The notes below the pieces were generated by a model, which saw nothing but the letters and a program-made list of their open reading frames with translations, made no database searches and had not been told where the DNA came from. This document shows positions 24,097 to 35,632 of a DNA stretch of 64,000 nucleotides, in pieces. The DNA lies in assembly GCA_009667805.1 (NCBI GenBank), contig CM019064.1:275013662-275077661 (forward strand), in the 5' to 3' direction. Numbering within the stretch: the stretch's first letter is position 1; every line of letters starts with the position of its first letter. The translations under genes were made by a program, and so were the position numbers. The stretch comes from Leptobrachium leishanense. Taxonomy: Eukaryota; Chordata; Amphibia; Anura; Megophryidae.

Positions 24097-24258
24097 ATGG
24101 ATGTGAGGACTGATGATATGCTGGGAGTGAAGGTCTCTCCACCTTTAATTCACTTCATAGATGTATTGGAAGGTGAGAGTTACCAAGCAAACCTGGTTGT
24201 ACTAAATATCAGCCGTGTTGTTAAAACCATCAAAATCCAAGCACCCAAAAATCCACAA
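24097..24258 (+). CDS. CFAP47: CFAP47-like protein, first coding exon
   Basis: The acceptor (CTTTTCCAG, ending 24089) opens the exon at 24090, and the ATG at 24097 lies in CCCATGG. The exon encodes 54 residues, including VSPPLIHFIDVLEG and NLVVLNISRVVKTIKI, and ends in phase 0 before GTAAGT. The pattern (ordered beta strands, 'I.F.D...G', 'V.N.S') is that of ASH/MSP-type immunoglobulin-like domains found in axonemal proteins such as HYDIN and CFAP47. CFAP47 is reported to be needed for sperm flagella. The assignment to CFAP47 rests on remembered family resemblance, so treat the exact orthology as probable. An in-frame stop lies upstream in the inferred leader exon, which supports this start. 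Confidence 0.65.
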
Positions 24259-24598
24259 GTAAGTCAATTCCTATTAAATGAACAATATTTCAGGTTCCAA
24301 ACATGAGTTAACAAATGAAAGCTAAAGGTGAAACTCAGGAGAATTGACAGAAGTTAAAATTCTAGGTCAAAATCGTCAAACCAGATAAATTCTCTCACTT
24401 TCCAAATTGGCTATTTGGTCTAGATTCTTCTCTTCTGCCAATTCTCCTGTTTTTCACAGCTAGTGAATAGACCCGTAAGTGTTTGGTGTCTTCTCTATGT
24501 CCCAATGAGAGTCAATGTGAAATGGAGTTTTCAGAGTTCAATATCATTTATGTTACTCAGGCATTCTACAATATGATGTATTTATTGTTGTGTTTTAG
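24259..24598 (+). other. Intron 2, containing a decayed CAGGGTTATTC-type MITE
   Basis: The donor GTAAGT and acceptor TTTTAG bound a 340-bp intron. About 24340-24470 matches the TTCTAGGTCAAAAT and TTTGGTCTAGATT arms of the palindromic MITE seen intact at 51063-51242, without its tips. Confidence 0.65.
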
Positions 24599-24750
24599 TT
24601 CACACTTAATGTGGTAAATCCAGACAAACCAGTGGCACCTGGACTTCAAGTGACAGCGGTTGTGAATTATAGACCAAAAGGAAAAGAAGACATTCGTGAT
24701 ACAATTCGCATATTGGTGGATGAAAGTGTCATCGATGTTCCTTTGCTGGG
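24599..24750 (+). CDS. CFAP47: CFAP47-like protein, second coding exon
   Basis: It follows the acceptor TGTTTTAG and begins in phase 0 with FTLNVVNPDKPVAPGLQ. It continues through VVNYRPKGKEDI and ends IDVPLLG, with two bases of a glycine codon before GTATGT. The 'NP.KP.APGL...V.Y.P' stretch is the typical second half of an ASH/MSP domain. The exon is 152 nt. The next coding exon is 13.3 kb away, and the split codon GG|G is completed there exactly, so the 13.3-kb transposon-filled intron is credible. Confidence 0.75.
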
Positions 24751-26766
24751 GTATGTTATTTGTCCCTCCTTTATGTCAGCATTTACTTGTTGGAATCCTG
24801 TTTTAAAAGGGACACTCTACTCATCCTGACCACATTATCGTTTTAAAGTGGTCAGGAAGTGAGGAGTGCCCCTCTGCCCCCACCTTTATTTGAAGATATC
24901 CTTGGGTGAAGTGAAGACGTTTCCTCCACCCCTCCCAGTATCACCAGCCACCAGGATTTGTTCCAGATTGGTCACTAGTGAGAGCATGCTGACATCGCCC
25001 ACTGAGACTGCTCGCAATAACGAGAGGTTTCAGAGAGGCAGCCGGTAGACCAGACCAGACGTGCATTCCTTCAGTCTGCGCAGGCGCTACAAAACCTGCG
25101 TACGTAGAGTGCACAAGTCCCACAGTGGTGCACATATTGTGGTTCCTACTCTACACAAGTTGCATAGGCGCTCAAATTGTTTAGAAAAACATCAGACTAG
25201 GAGCAGTGCGTAGCGAGGGAGACAAAGTGAGTAAATTCACCTCAAATAAAAAAATAATAATTGCGCAGAGGCTGCCAGCAGCATCTGTTCAATTATTTAA
25301 GAGCAAAAAGAGAACTCTATATTTAATATCCCTTTTTATTTTATGATTAATATCTACCATGCAGCTAAGAGAGCATCGTTCTAAGCATTACACAAAACAT
25401 TATGTCATATAAATATTTCTGTTGTGGTGTTTTATTCTCAGAATGTAGCTTGCTTTGCAAAAGCAAGAAAGTGAAGTGGATTGCAATCTTAGTACAGCTG
25501 TTGACTCCATTAACAATCGTCCCCACTACCCTACAAGCATTCTAATGTTATCCTCATTCAGGAAAGTTTACATGTACAAGTATTTGTATCAAAAATTAAG
25601 ACCCCCCCCATTATTCTGGTCTACCTGGTAACAGCACTTAGTGTTTCTTGTTTTCCTTGTTACCAGCTCTATGACAAGCAAGCCACTACATGACCAGCAG
25701 CTACTGCATGCTGTCACTGGTATTGGCTCTGGAATCCATAGGACTCAATGGAGAGAATATCACACCTGTGCAATCTCTGGTGCTCTGTGCTGGCTCTGCA
25801 GAAGGACACTGGGAACTATTTGTTCCAAGTGTTTTACTGCATGTGGAGGTTTCATCACCCTCTGCAATGTGGGGCTAGGGTAACTTTGGGATTTTTCATT
25901 GTGTTTATTTTACAGTGTTAAGTGACTTTGCTTTAGAAAATCATTTGTCAAAAGGGTCAGTATTCTCCTTAATCCCTTCACTAATGAGACATTTCGAACT
26001 TCAAAAGGCACCATCCAGTACCCCAATATTGAGATATCTCGATCTGGTCATCTGCAGCCCAAAAGCAAATAAAATTTGTTTGTAGCAAACAAACTTTGTT
26101 TGCTTTTGGCCTGCAGAAGGTGCTCCCAAAGTTTTAGCCCTGTGGGCATAATGCCCAAAGAGTTAAAACTGTGTAAAATCGTCTGATGCCCTTATATCGG
26201 GCTTTCAGTAGGCGATACAGGGGGAAAATAGATCAGCAGCTCAAACTGCTGTAACTCTATTTGGCAGTGGATGGCACCACCTACTGGCCAAAATAGGTTA
26301 TTTTATAGTAAATAATACAATGGATATATGCTCAAATTAATTTATAATGTATAATTAACTTAAAAAAATTTTTTTTTAAAAAAACCACTGGTTTCTGGCA
26401 ATGTTTTTTTGGAGAGTCACTTGGTAGTGAAGGGGTTAAATACTAGCTCGAGACAAGATAAACAAGCTACCAGGAAAAAGCTTGTTATATTTCAGCAGTC
26501 CAATATAGTTAGTGCTTCCTAAAATCAATAATTGGTCTCAGCACACTCGCAACTGTATATTCACCAAATTAGAGTGCTTCCCACCACTGTGTTAAAGAAA
26601 GCCACTAAAAGATACTTATCTCTTATCACAGTTAATTGCTTGGTGTAACTCATCTGCGATCTTTTACCAGAGTTGGCTATTTAATATGGCCAATCTATTG
26701 CCTATATCACAAATTAAAAAGAAATTATTGCGTAGTACGTAATAAAAATTATCAATTAGAAAGCTA
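24751..26766. other. Intron 3, left part; no recognised gene
   Basis: TTTTAAAAGGGACACTCTAC near 24802 and the following short palindrome around AGTGGTCAGG resemble the TTAA-flanked family at 61528-62067. A plus-strand open frame at 25690-25878 has even composition but no homology I recognise. The rest is AT-rich and unassigned. Confidence 0.4.
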
Positions 26767-26769
26767 TTA

Positions 26770-27205
26770 GGCTAGGGTCAGAGTGGGGCAGTCGGAACGC
26801 GCGTGCAGGCGCACTAAATCACGGCGGCAGTAGCAGCACATAACGGCCAATGACGGCCAATATACGCAGTACGTGCGTACAAAAGTGCGCCGACACCACG
26901 CAACCAGCAAATGAACGCATTTTTATCAGAACGTGAAACCGCTGCTACTGACGTACAGAGTGCGCTGCGGCCGCATAGCGGCGTGTGTGCGTGATTAGGA
27001 GACGTCAGACGCTGCTAGTGTGCGGCCAACATAACGTTCAAACAGCCGGATTTCCCTAGACTTCTTTTTACCCCACCGTCATGAAATACGTCCAGAATTG
27101 CGCATCGTCTGACCACTTAAGCGTATTCCGTGAAAAAATGCGTGCGCACGCATCGACGTACATTTTGACGGTGGCCGCAGAAAATGCGCTCATCTGTCCC
27201 TAGCC
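26770..27205. mobile_element. Harbinger-type MITE (copy e)
   Basis: The ends are GGCTAGGGTCAGAGTGGGGC and CATCTGTCCCTAGCC, flanked by TTA (26767-26769 and 27206-27208). It is nearly identical to copy d at 14876-15299, with a handful of substitutions. Confidence 0.9.
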
Positions 27206-27849
27206 TTACTTGTCACACTCACAATTGAAGAGCCTTATGAATATGGCTCAGTAGTGTCGCATTCGGGCTACTATAGGGGGGCCTCGTTCCATTAACTCCT
27301 GCTTCTGTATTTTTCGTTAAGTGTGTTCTCCCGTCCAGGCGATTGACCTCAAAATACAAAAAGCACACACATTGCGCAGATCTCTAGGTTCTTATATAAA
27401 GGTTGATGTAAATAACTAGGGATGAGCGGTTCGGGTTCGGACAGTTCGGCCCGAACTTAGCCTGTTCGGGTAGATCGCGAACTCCAAACATTCCCGGGTG
27501 TTCGGCGCATGTTCGAGATCACAATGGCCCACAATGCATTTTCCCACTGGCCTGAAGCTCGTAATTGGCTACAGCCTTGCACCTGACCACAGGTCTGGTG
27601 CAAGACAGGTTCAACAGTATGCCAATCACCGCTCAGAGTCCTGATTGGGCAAATTTTGCCCAATCATGGGCTCACAGAGCTAAGTCCCGCAGCACACTAT
27701 ATAACGTTTCTACGCGCCGATTCTGTACGCATTTCAGAGGAAATTTCAGAGGAGATTGTTGTGTGTTGTTACTGCCGGTCTGCCACGCTACTGGGGGGGT
27801 CTGGGGGAGTCTAATTTCTACAAAATATCAGGGAATTGATATGTGTGTC

Positions 27850-28310
27850 TTGTCATTGTGCCAGCAAGTTTTTTTGGGGTCACTAATTTCTTTAAAACAT
27901 TTGTGAATTGAGGTGATCTTCTGTGTCTTGTCACACAGCCAGTACCACACAGTATTTTGGGGCTCACTAATTTCTTTAAAACATTTGTGAATTGAGGTGA
28001 TCTGTGTCTTGTCACACAGCCAGTACCACGCAGTATTTTGGGGCTCCCTAATTTCTACAAAATATTTGGGAATTGTTATAATCCGTGTGTTCTCACTGGC
28101 TGCCACCCATCAAGGGGTCTCACTGATTTATAAGAGGTTTCACTGCCACCCATCAAAGGGTCTCACTGATTTATAGGAGGTTTCACTGCCACCCATCAAA
28201 GGGTCTCACTGATTTATAGGAGGTTTCACTGCCACCCATCAAAGGGTCTCACTGATTTATAGGAGGTTTCACTGCCACCCATCAAAGGGTCTCACTGATT
28301 TATACCAGAG
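27850..28310 (+). repeat. Two tandem arrays in the hAT 5' region
   Basis: Three copies of a roughly 77-bp unit (GTCTTGTCACACAGCCAGTA) span about 27850-28080. They are followed by about five copies of a 43-bp unit (GGTTTCACTGCCACCCATCA) to 28300. They lie between the left TIR and the transposase start, as in hAT subterminal regions. The units touch directly and have no variable spacers. Confidence 0.85.
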
Positions 28311-31300
28311 TTCTGTAAATCTTTAATCTTTATACCAGAGTTGAATCAGAGTTCTGTATATATTAATCTATATATCACTCACCATGTCTGCAAGAACAAA
28401 AAGGACAGGCAGATGCTCCCAGACACAGATAAGAGGGCAAGCAGCCCCTGTGTCGGGAGGCTGTGCCTCTGGTCATGGTGGACGTGGTGCATCCTCTGCA
28501 GGGGCACGCTTGTCCTTTCTAACTGGTGCTGGCCGTCTTCTTAACCTGCAGCAGCATACAGAGGATTTGGTGGATTGGCTAGCGAAGCCATCCTCATCCT
28601 TCGAGTCCTCTGCCAGCCAGGCTTCTAGTGCTTTACAGTCCACCTCAGCTGCCAAAGCATCTAATGCAGCCTCCATGCATTGTCCACAGCTACTCCTGCC
28701 GTAGCCTCGCTATCACACACGGAGGAGTCAGCTGAATTGTTTGACTACAATGACAGTGACATGCTGCTTGAGGATGCGCAGCAACTACAGTGCTCTGATT
28801 CAATCTTTGAGGTTGAGCAAGGGAGTATAATCAACCTAGAGGAAGGGGGTGCCAGTGATGACACACAAATAACTGGCACTCATGTTGCCCCAGCAGCTGC
28901 AGCATACTGCCAAGTTGGCTCCAGTGACGAGGAGATAGGGGGTGAAGATGACATTGATGATGAGGTCACTGACTCCACCTGGGTGCCAGATCGAACTGAG
29001 GAATCAAGGGAGGAGGAGGTAACAGCAAACACGAGGCACAACATCCTCTGTGACCAACCATAGCACTAGCCAGTCCAACACATCAGATGTCAGAGCTGCT
29101 CCGGTGCAGAGCGCTGTTGTCTCAAAGAACACATGCAGGAACTCTGCTGGCTGGGAGTTCTTTAAGAAATGTGCAGCAGACACCACCATTGCTATTTGTA
29201 ATCTATGTCAGAGGAGGCTGAAGCGTGGGTTAAACACCGGACACTTGGGTACCACGTGCTTGAGGCGACATATGACCACCCACCATGCATCCCGTTGGCG
29301 CAAAACTTGCGTAGGTCCTCCTCCTCCTCATCTGTCTCTACCCCACTGTATGTCGTGCCATGTCATTGCCTACAACCTCTACTGACAGGGATGATGCTAC
29401 AGTAATGGATGTACCAGGTCCTTCCTCACAATGTGACATCCTCCCAGCAGCTGAAGATTTACGCAGTCAGATTACGTTGCCGCAGCTGCTGCAGCATAAG
29501 AAAAAATATAGTCCCAACCATCCCCAAGCACAGCGTCTAAATGCCAGCTTAGCAAAATTACTCGCATTGCAGCTGCTGCCTTTCCAGCTGGTGGACTCTG
29601 CTCCCTTCCGTGAATTTGTTGAATGTGCAGTACCACAGTGGCAGGTTCCAAAATGCCATTACTTTTCACGCAAGGCCATTCCAGCACTATACCAGCACGT
29701 GGAAGACAATGCTATCCAGTCATTGGGAAAGGCAGTCCGCAACAAGGTGCATGTGACTTTAGACACGTGGTCCAGCAAGCATGGACAGGGTCGTTACATT
29801 TCCTTCACGGCACACTGGGTAACTCTGATTGCAGCTGGGAGGGATCCAAGACGGGGCTCTGTGCTGGAGCTTGTTCATCCACCACGCCTCCAGAAAGCTG
29901 CTTGTATGAGGTCTGTCTGCTCCACCACCACCACCTCTCCCTCTTCCTCCTCTTCCTCCTCCTCCTCCTTTTACGCAATGGCTCAAGCAAAAAGAAGCCA
30001 TACTGTGATTGAGCTGGTTTGTTTAGGGGACAGGAGCCACACCGGGCCAGAAATTGTCAGCTCTGCAGGGCCAGGTGCAGAGATGGTTAACACCACGCCA
30101 GCTTGAGCTGGGAATGATCGTCTGTGATAATGGCAGCAACCTTCTCTCCGCCCTACGCACGGGTAAATTGACGCATGTACCATGCCTAGCACACGTCCTA
30201 AATCTAGTGGTACATCGTTTCCTAACCAAGTACCCAGGGCTGCCAGAGCTTCTCAGCCAGGCCAGAAAAGTGTGCAGCCACTTCAGACGGTCATTCCCAG
30301 CAAGCGTTCGCCTGGCAGAAATTCAAAGAGAATTCCACCTTCCCACAAACCGTCTGATCTGTGACATGCCCACCAGGTGGAACTCGACATTAGCAATGCT
30401 GCAGCGTCTGCACAAGCAGCAGAGGGCCATCAACGAGTACCTGTGTGAGTATGGCACAAGGACAGGTTCAGGTCAACTTGGTTTTTTTTCCCCCGCAGTG
30501 GCTGATGATCAAGGATGCATGCACTGTACTGTCACCATTTGAGGAGGCAACGAGGATGGTGAGCAGGGACAGTGCATGCATCAGTGACACAATTCCTTTA
30601 GTGTTCCTGCTGAAGCACACTCTGCGGGGAATTATAGATGTGGCTCTAGAAGCAGAGCAGCGGGAGGAAGAGGAGGCCTTCCCTAGCTCTCAAGGCCCCA
30701 GTCTTTCCGCAGACAGCATTCCAGCGGGTCCTACTCAGATCAGACAGGAGGAGGAAGAGGAGGAATATTTAAGTAGTGGGGGCATTGAAGGTGGGGATTC
30801 CTCAAGAGAGGGTTTCGTGTGCCCAGAAACAGAAGGGCTAGTGCGTGGCTGGGAGGAGGAAGTGCACGATACGGTCATCCTCATTGACCAGGAAGACTTG
30901 GAAGCTAATGCCACCTCCAACCTGCGCTGCATGGGCTCCCTAATAATGCAAAGCCTGCTAAAGGACCCCAGGATTCGTGCTATCAAGGAGAGGGATCATT
31001 ACTGGTTGGCAACCCTTCTTGATCCACGATACAAGGGTAAAGTTGCAGAGCTCATCCTGCCCGCACAGAGGGAGCACAGGATGAAAAAACTTGAGGACGC
31101 TCTAAAGCGACACTTGTGTAACACCTTTCCAGGCACTGGTAGATTACCAAGTGCTTCTGAGGCTGCGGATGATCAGAGGAATAGTGGTGAAGGCCAGGGC
31201 CGCTTGACTGATGCATTTTTTAATTTTTTTAGTCCACGACTAGGGATGAGCTGTTCGGGTTCGGACGGTTCGGAGTTCGACCCGAACTTTGGCAGTTCGA

Positions 31301-31659
31301 AAGTTCGCGAATTTCGAACTTTTTGGGTGTGTTCGGTTCGAGTTCGAAAAAAATTTTTTTTTTGAAAAAAGTATAGAAAATGCTTAAAAAAATAATAAAA
31401 AATCTAGAAATAAAGAGACTCTTTACTGCAGAATATTATAAGCATCGGTTTATTAGATATTGAATTAAAAACTAATGTGTACGTGGAAAGATTATCAACT
31501 CTAAATGACCTCTGTTCACAAACGGGCATAACACCAGGTGTTTTTAGTCTGGTAATCAATTTGATACATTGTACACCATACTGAGGGTGGGGTGGTGTCT
31601 ACTTCTGATTGAGATTTGAGAATTAACTTCCCTAAAACATCGTAATATGCTGCATTTAA

Positions 31660-32422
31660 CCCTTTTGCTGCTGAGGCTTTTCACACCTCTGTGCTGAAGT
31701 CATTTTTACCGCTTTCGCTCATCATGTTTAACCGCGTTTTGTAGCCATATTTTGACATATGACCCAGAGATATTATATATCGTTCTTTCCGGCAGACTTG
31801 GCAGATTCATAATATGTCATTATTATATGTATACGTTATGTCATGTCTGTATATTATAACAAAAATGCAATAAAATTTGAATTTTCAATAATTTATTATG
31901 TGTAAAGTGTTTTTTTTCACATTTTAACATGCGATCGTTTGCGGTTATATTTTGTATGGGGTGCGCTTGTTAAAAAAATTAGAAATGGGGTCTCGTTAAA
32001 TTTTTTTGGAAAATTTTGCTTTTTTTAACGCACCGCATACAAAAATCGTTAGTGCAGCATTATTGTTCACATTATAATTGAAATGGGAACAATTAACAAA
32101 ACAAAAAAACAACTTTTTTTTTTTAGATTTTTTTTTAAATATTTTTCATTCTCATGTTTGGTAACCTTGGAAAGGCCATGCTCTGGCCGATCCAACGATA
32201 TCAAACATTAACCCCTAGCTGCCACGGATCGGGAGATAGGGGGTTCATTGGAACCCCCTATCTCCACCATTGGTGCAGCTAGGGGTTAACTCCAGGACTG
32301 GCGTCATCGTGCTATGCATGATGACGCCAGTCCTCAGGGGGAGTTCCTGGAGGCTTGGCCTACATCCAAGATGTCGGCCAGCTCCAGGAGAGGATCACTT
32401 GGCTGGACGCGCTGAGCAGTGG
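31660..32422 (+). mobile_element. Hairpin-array piggyBac-like element (P3)
   Basis: It starts CCCTTTTGCTGCTGAGG and ends GCAGTGG, with TTAA on each side (31656-31659 and 32423-32426). It holds a shorter set of hairpins, including the nested pair AACCCCTAGCTGCC/GGTGCAGCTAGGGGTT around an inner GAGATAGGGGGTTC stem (32208-32285) and GACTGGCGTCATCG (32296-32335). Its TTAA at about 32130 marks the empty site of the insertion seen in the 58.4-60.8 kb copy. Confidence 0.85.
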
Positions 32423-32460
32423 TTAACTGGTGTTTGAAAAAAATTCAAAATAACATCTAA

Positions 32461-32911
32461 GGCTAGGGTCAGATGAGCGCATTTTGTACGGACTGTGCGT
32501 CCGTGCAGTACGGACGTACTTACTGACTGACAACAAGGTAGTGGCCAAACAGTCCGTTTTTTTTTCACTGACGTATTTTTTGACTGATGTAGCAGGGAAA
32601 ATAAATTAAAATGAAAAAACATTCTGTCTGTCAAAAATTCTGGACGTATAAATGCAGTCCATCTGACATCGTTTCATCACTCACACACAAAGCTACACGG
32701 ACGTTGCGGACGTGGCGCACTCCGCACGTTCGTTCTAGCTGTATTACGTTCTTGCCTAACCTGCGTCCGTTTGCTGCGTTCGCCATGCATCCACACTTCC
32801 GTGCGGACGTACTTCGTGTGTGGGGCTCCATTGGTCAGAATGCTATGCTGCCACGGACGTACAAATGTGCGGCAACACGGACGTAATAACTGCGCTCGTC
32901 TGACCCCAGCC
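32461..32911. mobile_element. Harbinger-type MITE (copy f)
   Basis: The ends are GGCTAGGGTCAGATGAGCG and CGTCTGACCCCAGCC. The left flank is TAA (32458-32460) and the right is TTAA, so the duplication is TAA with one extra T. The interior has many ACGGACGTAC motifs. Confidence 0.85.
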
Positions 32912-32950
32912 TTAAGCAATGTTATTTTTCACCTCGGGATTAAACATTCA

Positions 32951-33208
32951 CAGGGTTATTCAGAGAGCGGTGAAAAGCAGGAGAATAACTGGAGAAGTGA
33001 AAATTCTAGGTCAAAATAGCCAAACCAGAAAAATTCGCCCATTTAACTCACTTTCCAAATTGGCTATTTGGTCTAGATTGTTCTCTTCTCCTGCCAGTTC
33101 TCCTGGCTTTCACCTCTCTCTCAGGGTTGTTCAGAGAAAGGTGAAAACCAGGGGAATGGCAGGAAAAGAGAACAATCTGGACCAAATAGACGATTTGGAA
33201 AGTGAGAT
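32951..33208. mobile_element. CAGGGTTATTC-type MITE arms, fused copies
   Basis: CAGGGTTATTCAGAGAG at 32951 opens one palindrome whose far tip is missing. A second arm, CAGGGTTGTTCAGAGAAAGG, begins at about 33122. The second is interrupted by Harbinger-type MITE copy g. The matching arrangement is seen inverted at 63309-63570. Confidence 0.7.
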
Positions 33209-33210
33209 AA

Positions 33211-33617
33211 GGCTAGGGTCAGACTAACGCATTTTTCACAGCGACCGTCAAAAAGTGCATCCGAACGCATTGCCTTATTTTTTCACGGAATGTGCGAAAA
33301 CGGTCATACGATGCGCATTTTTGTGCGTGATTTTTTACGGATCCAAACCAGGAAACTTTGGGTGTCTGGACGTTATGTTGGCCGGACATGAGCAGGGTCT
33401 GACGTCTCCAAATCACGCACACACGCCGCTAGTGGACGCAGCGCACTCTGTACGTCCGTACTAGCGGTTCTGCGTTTTTGAAAAAATGCGTTCATTTTCC
33501 ACTTGCGTTGTGCAGCCGTACTTTCGTGCGACCGTACTTCGTATATTGGCTGTCATTGCCCGTCATTTGCTGCTAGTGCGGCCGTGATTAAGTGCGCCTA
33601 AACGCATGTTAAAAATT
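33211..33617. mobile_element. Harbinger-type MITE (copy g), right tip lost
   Basis: It begins GGCTAGGGTCAGACTAACG after TAA (33208-33210) and parallels copy j (62904-63308, inverted). It stops near 33617, where the hAT 3' subterminal sequence resumes. Confidence 0.8.
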
Positions 33618-34229
33618 ACACTTTTTATGGCAAATATCTAACATATATACCCTCTTGGAGGGCACTCTAAAAACCGAATTTTCAGCCCCATTGACTTGTA
33701 TGGGGTTCGAGTTCGGGTTTGGATCCGACCATTTGGAAAGTTCGGGTTCTGCTTCGAACCGAACTCGGGGAGTGTTCGGCTCATCCCTATCCACGACGCC
33801 CAGGGACATCAAATGTAGGCACCCATTGCCAGCGTCTTCACCATATGGTGCAGGACTACCTAGGGGCAAGGGCAGACCTGGATACCTTTCCAGCAGATGA
33901 TCCACTGGCTTACTGGGTGTTGAGATTGGATCACTGGCCAGAATTTAGCCAATATGCTATGCAGCTACTAGGTTGCCCTTCATCCAGCGTGCTTTCTGAA
34001 AGGACGTTCAGTGCCGCTGGAGGTTTTGTCACAGACAAAAGAGTGCGTCTGTCCACCGACTTTGTAGACCGGCTGACATTTATAAAAATGAATCAGTCCT
34101 GGATCAGCAGCTATCAACCCCCTGATGCTGACGTAACGGAATAGATCGGGGATGTCTTCTGCATTCGCAAAACCTCCAGCCCTGAACTCTTCCACAATAT
34201 CACAAAAGGGTTACGGTATGAATGCACTT

Positions 34230-34800
34230 TCTGCCATCAAAGGCACAATATTTGGCTGCACCGACGCCTGTGCCAGATTTATATCATTTAATATCTGGGT
34301 GCACTGATGCCTTGACCAGAATCATATCTTTTTATTATAGGACCACATGGTCCACCCCTGCATTCTTCCACAATACTACAGAACGGTTACTGTGTGCTGG
34401 TACTTGCTGGCCTGGCAGTCTTGCACCAAAGGCACAATATCTGGGTGCACTGACGCCTTTACCAGATGCATATCTTTTTAATATAGGACCGCAAGGTTCA
34501 CCCCTGCATTCGTCCACAATACTACAGAGGGGTTACTGTATGTTGATACTTGCTGGCCTGGCAGTCTGGCACCAAAGGCAGAATATCTGGGTGCACTGAC
34601 GCCTTTACCAGATGCATATCTTTTTAATATAGGACCGGAAGGTTCACCCCTGCATTCTTCCACAATACCACAGAGGGGTTACTGTATGATAGTACTTGCA
34701 GGCCTGGCACCAAAAGCACAATATTTGGGTGCACTGCCACTGACGCCTGTATCAGATTCATATCCTCAGAGGGGTTACGGTGTGACGGCACTGTTGGGGA
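34230..34800 (+). repeat. Tandem repeat in the hAT 3' region, about 145 bp unit
   Basis: The unit containing CAGATGCATATCTTTTTAAT and TTCACCCCTGCATTC recurs three to four times with about 143-146 bp spacing. It follows the transposase stop at 34142-34144. Confidence 0.8.
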
Positions 34801-35382
34801 CGCTAAAGGACCAATTTTGAAGCACCTATTGTTACTTTCATCCAAAGCCTGCATAAGTTTCACAATAATTTAGCCAAAAAAATCACTAAACTTTTTCTGC
34901 GTATCCGAAAATGTCTCCTCTTTTCATACAGACTGCCGCCCCAAGCAGTTGTTTATGGATAGATTAAAGGAAAAGCATTTACCGTCATTTGAAACATCAT
35001 TTTTTTGTTTTTAAGTGTTTCTATACATCCTACAAATCCGCCACTTCACCGGCAGGTTATGGGGACCTCCTAGGCACGATATTTGAAGGAATTTTTCGTT
35101 TTTTTAATTTTTAACCCCTATTTCATGGAAAACTCCCTGTCCCTTTAAAAACGTATTTTTTAAAACTTTTTGTCCTTGTTTCCTGTCCCCCAGGGCACTA
35201 CCCGGACCCCCATACACCTTTTATGGCAAATATGTAGCATATATGCCCTCATGGAGGGCACTCTAAAAATCGAATTTTCAGCCCCATTGACTTGCATGGG
35301 GTTCGGACCCGAACATTTGGAAAAATTCGGGTTCGGGCCCGAACCGAACTCGGGGGGTGTTCGGCTCATCCCTATAAATAAC

Positions 35383-35632
35383 TTAAAACACTCACGTGTC
35401 CTCGAGCCTCCTAGCTCAGGTGGCTTAGTAACTGCGTATATGGCCCACTTGAAATAGGGGGTGGGGGGTCCTTCCCTTTAGACGCCAATATTGCTCTTTG
35501 TCGTACCGTCATAAATTCAATAGAATCGCCATATAAATTAAAATGGCTTTATTACATAAAAAATAGAAAGCAGATTCGCTCCTAGGCATAATCAAATAAA
35601 ATTCATATGAAATTGATAAAACCATACCGGTC
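35383..35632. other. Unclassified repeat sequence next to a hammerhead-like motif
   Basis: On the minus strand this lies just downstream of motif 3. Nothing coding is seen. Confidence 0.35.

Larger units (their letters stand above)
31241..33789 (+). mobile_element. Nonautonomous hAT relative inside the hAT transposase gene
   Basis: The ends TAGGGATGAGCTGTTCGGG and GTTCGGCTCATCCCTA match the outer element. The flanks are an exact 8-bp duplication TCCACGAC (31233-31240 and 33790-33797). It carries a piggyBac-like MITE, two Harbinger-type MITEs and CAGGGTTATTC-type arms. Its order of passengers is partly shared with the copy at 62141-64000. Confidence 0.95.
28384..34143 (+). pseudogene. hAT (ZBED-type) transposase, frameshifted and split
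   Basis: Successive segments show a BED zinc finger (W and F of GWEFF, CNLC, then HMTTH; about 29146-29286) and the first catalytic Asp in VTLDTWSSKHG (about 29755-29787). The second is in VCDNGSNLL (about 30120-30150), the MPTRWNST block lies near 30366, and the carboxy-terminal dimerisation region with SERTFSAAGG and its catalytic Glu is at about 33990-34030. An acidic linker precedes the finger. The reading frame changes at least five times (near 28690, 29055, 29370, 30080 and 30480), so the gene is dead. A nonautonomous relative at 31241-33789 also splits it; omitting that insertion and one TSD copy restores the frame at the junction. hAT transposases excise and reinsert elements with 8-bp duplications. 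Confidence 0.9.
27417..35374 (+). mobile_element. Formerly autonomous hAT transposon
   Basis: The ends TAGGGATGAGCGGTTCGGG and GTTCGGCTCATCCCTA are inverted repeats, flanked by an exact 8-bp duplication TAAATAAC (27409-27416 and 35375-35382), the hAT signature. Subterminal regions are packed with TTCGGG/CCGAAC motifs. It carries a broken hAT transposase gene, tandem repeats before and after that gene, and a 2.5-kb insertion of a related nonautonomous element. Without that insertion the element would be about 5.4 kb. Confidence 0.95.

Noticed and set aside
28108..28300. CRISPR-like direct repeats with regular spacing
   Set aside because: The 43-bp units are contiguous with no variable spacers, and they lie in a eukaryotic transposon.
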